From Chamaea fasciata (taxonomy: Eukaryota; Chordata; Aves; Passeriformes; Sylviidae): a stretch of DNA of 64,000 bases. The position numbers were made by a program, and so were the translations under genes. Below, in pieces: positions 57,901 to 64,000 of this stretch (position 1 is the first letter of the stretch; every line of letters begins with the position of its first letter). The DNA lies in contig JARCOQ010000006.1 of NCBI GenBank assembly GCA_029207755.1, positions 26,804,522 through 26,868,521 on the forward strand. The letters are read 5' to 3'. The notes beneath the pieces are model-generated. The model was not told where the DNA came from. It searched no databases and saw nothing but the letters and a program-made list of their open reading frames with translations.

Positions 57901-60331
57901 CACCACTTTTGAATGGCTGTGTGCTGAGAAGAAGCCTTCACAAGCTGATGCCCTAACAATATGCTGAGCTGCTCTCACAGGAGAGTGCCAGGTATCAGTG
58001 AAGTTAGCGGGTTGCAGCTTTGGTTCCATTCCTGGTCTTTTTATTGCCTGCTGTCCCAGTATTTTAATTCAATACTGAGGACTAATCCCAGCTATCAGGT
58101 AATTACTGCAAGCTGCAGAAAGGTGTAATCTTTCTGATGACCTGCCTGGTAATCTATGAAATCCCAAGCAAATACTGAACTTCTAACAAGCTAGTTAATA
58201 AACCATCAGTTCATTTAATGGTTTTCTTTTATTTAGGGCCATTAAAATCCCTGATAAAGAGATATATACCTCCCCATAAGAGGAGCCATTGCTTTATAGC
58301 TTGGTTCCCCAAGCTGGCAATGGGATACAAGAGTTTTGAAGCCCACTTACCTTTGCTGTTTCTTCCTTCTGGCAAAACAAGTGCTCTTCAGGATTACAGA
58401 ATCTGAGACTAGGGCCATCTTTCACCTCTCAGACTGCTGCAGTGCTCCTGATGACCAGCCTACCATTGTGGAAGACAAAATGGAAGCACTTTATCATCCT
58501 AAACATGTGCATCATCAATATTTACTTCATTACTGATGTTTTATTTACCAGTATCTTTTAACACTTTTTTTTTTTAAGAGTTTTCTCCCTTCTGGTATTT
58601 ACTCTGTTGATAAATTTTCAAAGACATCTATACTTCTTCAGTTTTCAGTTTGACAGACTGAGGTAGCTAAGCTCTCCAGGTGTCCTCCCATTTTCAAGGT
58701 AGCTCTTCTCCTGTACCTAGGATTTCCTTTCCATGGGTATTCTTGAATACAGCTGAACAAGGTCAACCCAGTGCCTTGTAGAATGGTGTTTGTTCTTCCA
58801 TCTCTCTGATGTTAATTTCTATCCTGATACATGCTGCTATCTGTTTGCTTTTTTTTATAAATTCATTTTATTTTGATCATTATATTTGTAGGAGACCAAA
58901 ATCATCCCATCAGTCCAAGTCTTTCTTATATCCAAAGCAAAAACTGTTGATATCCCACTGGTAGATGATATTGCAGTTTCTCATGTCAGATTTCATCTTA
59001 CTTTTCTCACTTCAGTCCTTAATTTCTTTTTTGCCCACTGTCATGGTCCTTTTGCCTACCAGTGATTCTTCCCAGCTTGATGCCAATAGACTATATTGGC
59101 AGATTCTTCCTTGCTCTAGAAAGGCTTTTGAAGAGCAGCTGTGGCCTTTGCAGTCCTTTGGCCTCCTGGAGGAGCCACCAGGGATACTGTATGTTGGTAC
59201 TAGCTGTTCAGCAAATCCAGCCTTGATCTTCATCATAGCCTTTACTTATATACGACACCTGGAAGTGGAAACTTACTGGACTGTAAATTCCATTTCTGAC
59301 TTTTTCATCTACAAGATGGCCTAGTGGTTCTTAAAGGAAGTGACCAACTTCAGTGCAGACACTTTTCCATATTTCTGATGATAAATATAAATGAAAGGAA
59401 ATCACCTAGTTTGATAGCAATTGTGCCTATTTTAAGTTTTGCCTTTTATCCTTAGTGACCCAGAAAGCCCCATGTTCTTACTTGAAGATCTTCCTTCTGA
59501 TACAGGTAAAGAATACCTTACTGTTTGTTTTAAACATTTTCATGCTTCTCTTTGCAAAATTTATGATCATCCTTCCTATTAATTTTCTGCCTAATATTTG
59601 CTGGCTGTAATTTATGTTTTCTTTATTAATATCTCAAAAAGCTGGTTTCACATTTTGACTCTGAGTCTTTCCAACCCTGCCAATTTCTGTATAGTTGTGT
59701 GGCACTCATCTCTCCTGAACCTCTAATGATGCTTCTTTCCAAGGAACTCCTTGATGCTGGATGTGCAGGGGCTGAGAGTCTGCTGGGATAAAAAGTGCAA
59801 CTGGAAAAATTAATGGACACTGGGAATTATTAAACATAAAATATTAAATGTCTCCTTCTGCATTTGCCTCTCTTTCTGTGCTACTATTGACCCTGGGCCT
59901 GTGGTCTGGCTCACTACAGCTGTTCTTACAGTTTTGTCCACAAATCCTGGACTTTTCCTTTAGTGATTTCCCTTAAACTTTAACAAAGTGAGAAGCTTTG
60001 TGTTTAAGTGCAATGTCCCGTTGTGAACCCCAGCATGTCTGGTGGGTGCAGAACCAGCATTGCTTCCTGCACAGAGCCCTTGATGCTCCCAGTGCAGCAG
60101 CACCCCCTGCTCCACAGCATCTCCATCTCCCCTGGGAGCAGGCCAGAGCAGCTTCAGTGCTGCAGTGCTGAGGTCTGCAGGCTGCCGCTGGGACCGGACT
60201 AACATAGGAGCTAAGGACCACGACTGTCACACCTGGCCTGTCAACCATGTGACTGCAGACTCTGGGACAGGCTTATCTATTGTAGTAGTTTGAAGGCAAA
60301 ACAAATGAGAGGCTCCAAGTCAGAGATACAA

Positions 60332-60337
60332 TTTAAT
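60332..60337 (-). terminator. LTR poly(A) signal
   Basis: ATTAAA on the minus strand about 55 bp before the LTR end, placed as expected for the R/U5 boundary. Confidence 0.45.
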
Positions 60338-60545
60338 AGGAAAAAAAAAAGGAAAGAAAGTAAAATAAAATCGATGCAATAATACAAAAGACCACTGACA
60401 GAGTCAGAATACAACCTGAGCGTAGTGATGGAAGCAGTCCAGATGAGGTGGTCTTCCTGAAGCAGTGATCCTGTAGAAAGGTCTGGTAGCTCGGGTCCTC
60501 TGGGAATCCAGTGGGTAAGCGCCCCTCTGGTGTTCAGAGTCTCAG

Positions 60546-60552
60546 CTTATAT
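60546..60552 (-). promoter_or_regulatory. LTR TATA box
   Basis: ATATAAG on the minus strand, in the middle of the LTR and about 210 bp before the ATTAAA signal. It would start transcription leftwards, toward GSX2, in antisense to that gene. Confidence 0.45.
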
Positions 60553-60802
60553 CCAGGCTGGAATGCTTGGTTTCTCCCTCTGGGCGGAGCATCCCACAAT
60601 GGGATGGTGAGTCATGTGATAAGGCCTGATGGGCCCATTAACAGGAGGTAGTCCAGGAGGGGGTTATCTGTGAGCTGTGTAGCAAAGGTGCTGATGGCCC
60701 ATTAACAGAAGATAAGCCAGAGTGGAGGAGGCAGGGAGCACTGCCTCACCTGGTTTCAACAGTTCATGAAGATGGTGATAGAATATACTTCAACCCAGGA
60801 CA

Positions 60803-60820
60803 TTATCCACCCCTTATTCT
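60803..60820 (-). other. Polypurine tract of the ERV
   Basis: On the minus strand the sequence just before the LTR reads AGAATAAGGGGTGGATAA, a purine-rich primer for plus-strand synthesis. The exact boundary with the LTR could shift by a few bases. Confidence 0.55.
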
Positions 60821-60865
60821 ATTACCATCTACATCATCCCAAATCAATACCTTCCTTAAACTACA

Positions 60866-60889
60866 CACACACACACATATATATATAAT
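60866..60889. repeat. (AC)n(AT)n dinucleotide repeat inside the ERV
   Basis: About eight AC units followed by AT units, lying between the pol stop and the polypurine tract. Its position inside the element makes it a useful marker for comparing copies. Confidence 0.85.
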
Positions 60890-60895
60890 GAAATC

Positions 60896-63800
60896 CTACA
60901 CACAGTTCTCACTTAAAATAAGGTCTCCTTGTGGTACACAGTGGGTGTCCCCATCCTTTTGCATCACCCACCAAGTGTAACCAGGTCCTTGTGCAAAGAC
61001 AACCCCACGGATGGGTTTGCCCTTGCCCGAGGTGGGATTAATCCAAACAGTCTTTCCTAACATACCTCTCATGTGTACCACAGGGACCCTATCTCCATCC
61101 ACTGTATGCAAGGATTCAGACTGGGCAGGACCAGCTCGATTGATGGACCCTCGGGTATTGACCATCCAGGTGGCCTTCGCTAAGTTCTGTTCCCAATTTT
61201 TGAAGGTCCCTCCACCAAGTGCCTTAAGGGTAGTTTTAAGCAGTCCATTGCAGCGTTCCACCTTCCCGGCAGCTGGTGCATGGTATGGGATATGGTATAT
61301 CCATTCGATTCCGTGTTCTCTGGCCCAAGTACTTATGAGGCCATTCTTGAAATGAGTCCCATTGTCTGACTCAATTCTCTCAGGGGTGCCATGTCTCCAC
61401 AGGACCTGCTTTTCCAGGCCCAAGATGGTGTTCCGGGCAGTAGCATGAGGCACAGGGTAGGTCTCCAGCCATCCAGTGGTTGCTTCCACCATGGTGAGCA
61501 CGTAGCGCTTGCCTTGGCGGGTTTGGGGAAGGATGATGTAGTCAATTTGCCAGGCTTCCCCATACCTATACTTTGACCATCGTCCGCCATACCACAGAGG
61601 CTTCACTCGCTTGGCCTGTTTGATCGCAGCACAGGTCTCGCAGTCATGGATAGCCTGGGAGATGCTGTCCATAGTAATGTCCACCCCTCGGTCACGAGCC
61701 CATCGATATGTTGCATCTCTCCCTTGATGACCAGAGGCATCATGAGCCCAACGAGCTAGGAATAATTCTCCTTTGTGCTGCCAGTCTAGATCAACCTGAG
61801 ATACTTTCACCTTGGCAGCTCGATCCACCTGCTTGTTGTTGTGATGTTCTTCATTAGCCCGACTCTTGGGTACGTGCGCATCCACGTGTCGAACCTTCAC
61901 GGTCAGCCTTTCTACTCGGGTGGCGATGTCCTGCCAAATCTCAGCAGCCCAGATGGGTTTCCCTCTGCGCTGCCAGTTGGCCTTTCTCCAGCGGTCCAGC
62001 CATCCCCACAGAGCATTAGCTACCATCCATGAGTCAGTGTAGAGATAGAGCCTTGGCCACTTCTCTCGTTCAGCAATATCCAAAGCCAGCTGGACAGCTT
62101 TAAGCTCTGCGACCTGACTCGATCCACCTTCTCCCTCGGTAGCTTGTGCAACTCGTCGTGTGGGGCTCCATACAGCAGCTTTCCACTTCCGGTTAGTACC
62201 TACAATTCGGCAGGAACCGTCGGTGAAAAGGGCATATCGTCTCTCACTCTCTGGTAGCTCGTTATATGGTGGGGCTTCCTCGGCCCGTGTCACTTGCTCC
62301 TCCTCTTCTTCAGAGGATAATCCAAAGGTCTCACCTTCAGGCCAGTTTGTTATAATTTCCAGAATCCCAGGGCGATTCAGGTTTCCAATACGGGCGCGCT
62401 GCGTGATCAGGGCGATCCATTTGCTCCACGTGGTGTCGGTGGCGTGATGTGTGGTAGGAACCTTTCCCTTGAACATCCACCCCAGCACCGGTAGTCGAGG
62501 TGCCAGAAGCAGCTGTGCTTCAGTACCAATCACCTCTGAGGCAGCTTGGACTCCTTCATAGGCGGCTAAGATTTCCTTCTCTGTGGGAGTGTAGTTGGCT
62601 TCGGATCCTCTGTAGCTTCGGCTCCAGAATCCCAGTGGTCGTCCCCGAGTCTCACCCGGCACTTTCTGCCAAAGGCTCCATGACAGACTGTGGCTCCCGG
62701 CTGCAGAGTAAAGCACATTCTTCACCTCTGATCCCGTCCTGACAGGGCCAAGGGCTACCGCATGAGCGATTTCCTGCTTGATCTGGGCGAAAGCTTGCTG
62801 CTGTTCTGGGCCCCAGTGGAAATCGTTCTTCTTGCGGGTAACCAGGTAGAGAGGGCTCACGATTTGGCTATACTCGGGAATGTGCATCCTCCAGAAGCCT
62901 ATGGCACCTAGGAAAGCTTGTGTTTCCTTCTTGTTGGTCGGTGGAGACATTGCAGTGATCTTATTGATGACTTCAGTGGGAATCTGACGCCGTCCATCTT
63001 GCCACTTCACTCCCAGAAACTGGATCTCTCGAGCAGGTCCCTTGACTTTGCTCCTCTTGATGGCGAAGCCGGCCTTCAGGAGAATCTGAACGATCTTCTC
63101 TCCCTTCTCAAAGACTTCTGTTGCAGTGTTTCCCCACACGATAATGTCGTCAATGTATTGCAGGTGTTCTGGAGCCTCACCCTTTTCCAGTGCAGCCTGG
63201 ATCAGTCCATGGCAAATGGTGGGACTGTGCTTCCACCCCTGGGGCAGTCGGTTCCAGGTGTACTGCACGCCCCTCCAGGTGAAGGCAAACTGAGGCCTGC
63301 ATTCTGCTGCCAGAGGAATGGAGAAAAAGGCATTTGCAATATCAATGGTCGCATACCATTTTGCTGCCTTGGATTCCAGCTCATACTGAAGCTCCAACAT
63401 GTCTGGTACGGCAGCGCTCAGTGGTGGTGTGACTTCATTCAGGCCACGGTAATCCACTGTCAGTCTCCATTCTCCGCTGGACTTACGCACGGGCCATATA
63501 GGGCTATTAAAGGGTGAACGAGCCTTGCTTACCACCCCTTGGCTCTCCAGCTCACGAATCATCTTATGGATGGGGACCACAGAGTCTCTGTCGGTGCGAT
63601 ATTGCCTACGGTGCACTGTTGCTCGGGCGATCGGCACCTGTTGTTCTTCAACTTTCAGTAGTCCCACAGCAGAGGGGTCGTCTGAGAGTCCAGGCAAGGT
63701 ACTCAGTTGTCTGATGCCTTCTGTCTCTAGAGCAGCTATGCCAAAAACCCAGCGGTATCCTCTTGGGTCTTTGAAATACCCATTTCTGAGATAGTCTATG

Positions 63801-64000
63801 CCCAAAATGCATGGGGCCTCTGGACCAGTCACAATGGGGTGTTTCTGCCATTCTTTCCCAGTTAGACTTACTTCAGCTTCCAGTACAGTCAGCTCCTGGG
63901 ATCCTCCTGTCACCCCAGAAATGGAAATGGGTTCTGCTCCTACGTACCTTGATGGCATCAGAGTACACTGAGCACCGGTATCAACCAGAGCCGTATATCT
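60896..64000 (-). CDS. pol: Retroviral pol (protease end, RT, RNase H, integrase), open at window edge
   Basis: The frame is open from the right edge to TAG at 60898-60896, 1034 codons without a stop. Numbering from the first in-window Met codon (63958, not a true start), the protease active site LVDTGAQ lies just before it (Asp codon 63982-63980). The reverse transcriptase has Asp206 (TIDIANAFF), LPQGW at 238-242 and the catalytic YIDD at 268-271. RNase H has Asp580, Glu618 and Asp642. Integrase has the zinc motif His739, His744, Cys773 and Cys776, then the D,D-35-E triad Asp806, Asp865 and Glu901, and a C-terminal SH3-like segment near 965-1015. All residues needed for activity by family knowledge are present. 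It encodes replication enzymes of an endogenous element, and similarity is closest, from memory, to ERVL-type elements of birds. Short plus-strand frames inside it are shadows. Confidence 0.92.
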   Translation of the reverse strand, partial: RYTALVDTGAQCTLMPSRYVGAEPISISGVTGGSQELTVLEAEVSLTGKEWQKHPIVTGPEAPCILGIDYLRNGYFKDPRGYRWVFGIAALETEGIRQLSTLPGLSDDPSAVGLLKVEEQQVPIARATVHRRQYRTDRDSVVPIHKMIRELESQGVVSKARSPFNSPIWPVRKSSGEWRLTVDYRGLNEVTPPLSAAVPDMLELQYELESKAAKWYATIDIANAFFSIPLAAECRPQFAFTWRGVQYTWNRLPQGWKHSPTICHGLIQAALEKGEAPEHLQYIDDIIVWGNTATEVFEKGEKIVQILLKAGFAIKRSKVKGPAREIQFLGVKWQDGRRQIPTEVINKITAMSPPTNKKETQAFLGAIGFWRMHIPEYSQIVSPLYLVTRKKNDFHWGPEQQQAFAQIKQEIAHAVALGPVRTGSEVKNVLYSAAGSHSLSWSLWQKVPGETRGRPLGFWSRSYRGSEANYTPTEKEILAAYEGVQAASEVIGTEAQLLLAPRLPVLGWMFKGKVPTTHHATDTTWSKWIALITQRARIGNLNRPGILEIITNWPEGETFGLSSEEEEEQVTRAEEAPPYNELPESERRYALFTDGSCRIVGTNRKWKAAVWSPTRRVAQATEGEGGSSQVAELKAVQLALDIAEREKWPRLYLYTDSWMVANALWGWLDRWRKANWQRRGKPIWAAEIWQDIATRVERLTVKVRHVDAHVPKSRANEEHHNNKQVDRAAKVKVSQVDLDWQHKGELFLARWAHDASGHQGRDATYRWARDRGVDITMDSISQAIHDCETCAAIKQAKRVKPLWYGGRWSKYRYGEAWQIDYIILPQTRQGKRYVLTMVEATTGWLETYPVPHATARNTILGLEKQVLWRHGTPERIESDNGTHFKNGLISTWAREHGIEWIYHIPYHAPAAGKVERCNGLLKTTLKALGGGTFKNWEQNLAKATWMVNTRGSINRAGPAQSESLHTVDGDRVPVVHMRGMLGKTVWINPTSGKGKPIRGVVFAQGPGYTWWVMQKDGDTHCVPQGDLILSENCV

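Larger units (their letters stand above)
45111..60280. other. Intergenic region right of the GSX2 domain
   Basis: About 15 kb of mostly AT-rich DNA. No exon of PDGFRA, the expected next gene, was recognised, and no well-preserved LINE. Contents I can name are simple repeats: T29 plus (GT)n at 48164-48207, CT/TA-rich words near 50320-50355, and (ACA)n at 51901-51929. The largest open frame here (58965-59324, about 119 codons) has no recognisable family. Confidence 0.6.
60281..60802 (-). repeat. 3' LTR of the ERVL-like element (522 bp)
   Basis: On the minus strand it starts TGTCCTGGG after the polypurine tract and ends CTACTACA, giving the TG...CA ends of an LTR (TGT/ACA). A TATA-like ATATAAG lies at 60552-60546 and an ATTAAA poly(A) signal at 60337-60332 on the same strand, in the right order for U3-R-U5. 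The start could instead be 6-7 bases earlier at another TG. No second LTR is in the window, so the boundaries are inferred from termini alone. Confidence 0.65.
60281..64000 (-). mobile_element. ERVL-like endogenous retrovirus, 3' half (pol and 3' LTR)
   Basis: In minus-strand order the window shows the protease end, a complete pol, a (TG)n/(TA)n tract, a polypurine tract and an LTR. No env frame exists between the pol stop (60896) and the LTR, only about 90 bp, which fits the env-less ERVL (class III) group. The uninterrupted frame suggests a young insertion. The 5' LTR, primer-binding site and gag lie beyond position 64000. The 5 bp next to the LTR end (60276-60280, TCTAT on the plus strand) should be one copy of the target-site duplication. 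Confidence 0.85.

Noticed and set aside
45111..60280. PDGFRA 5' exons, expected to the right of GSX2 in conserved gene order
   Set aside because: No segment was recognisable as PDGFRA coding or signal-peptide exon; the gene is probably further right.
63648..63851. Extra small genes on both strands within the pol region
   Set aside because: They are shadows of the long pol frame in other phases.
63956..63958. Met codon at 63958 as the start of pol
   Set aside because: The frame continues in phase to the window edge through the protease DTG active site, so the codon is internal.

Overview
This looks like a bird genome, possibly a songbird. The evidence is vertebrate exon/intron genes with CpG-island promoters, several CR1 (chicken-repeat-1) LINE fragments of avian type, and a class III (ERVL-like) endogenous retrovirus. 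No bacterial-style gene organisation, CRISPR array or operon is present. Species and chromosome cannot be fixed from the sequence alone.

Layout. From position 1 to about 19260 lies the 5' part of CHIC2 on the minus strand. Coding exons 1 (18868-18750), 2 (11899-11845) and 3 (11704-11549) are visible and splice in frame to 110 residues. The remaining coding exons were not found and should lie left of the window, so positions 1-11548 are intron. That intron holds an apparently exact 280-bp tandem duplication (2738-3299), and intron 1 holds two CR1 copies lying tail to tail. The CHIC2 CpG-island promoter (about 18480-19260) is followed by a CR1 cluster in the same antisense orientation (about 19290-22120), broken by a run of 25 G.

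Positions 22120-31430 are AT-rich intergenic DNA with no recognised gene. From about 31430 to 45110 the sequence becomes a landscape typical of a developmental regulator: several CpG islands mixed with low-repeat blocks rich in TAAT, FOX and SOX-like motifs. At its centre is GSX2 (36521-37503, plus strand, two exons, 188-bp intron, 264 residues), the homeobox factor of ventral forebrain progenitors, with a TATA box at 36338 and candidate poly(A) signals at 38072 and 38264. CHIC2 and GSX2 are divergent neighbours as in other vertebrates. PDGFRA is expected further right but no exon was recognised here.

Positions 45110-60280 are again intergenic with simple repeats only. The right end is the 3' half of an ERVL-like provirus on the minus strand: an uninterrupted pol reading frame (64000-60896, protease end, reverse transcriptase, RNase H, integrase), a polypurine tract and a 522-bp 3' LTR (60802-60281). 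Its 5' half is outside the window.

I found no convincing new biological system. The items most worth following are the coding-intact retroviral pol, the exact tandem duplication, the orphan CpG island at 41.7-42.7 kb, and the candidate regulatory blocks around GSX2.
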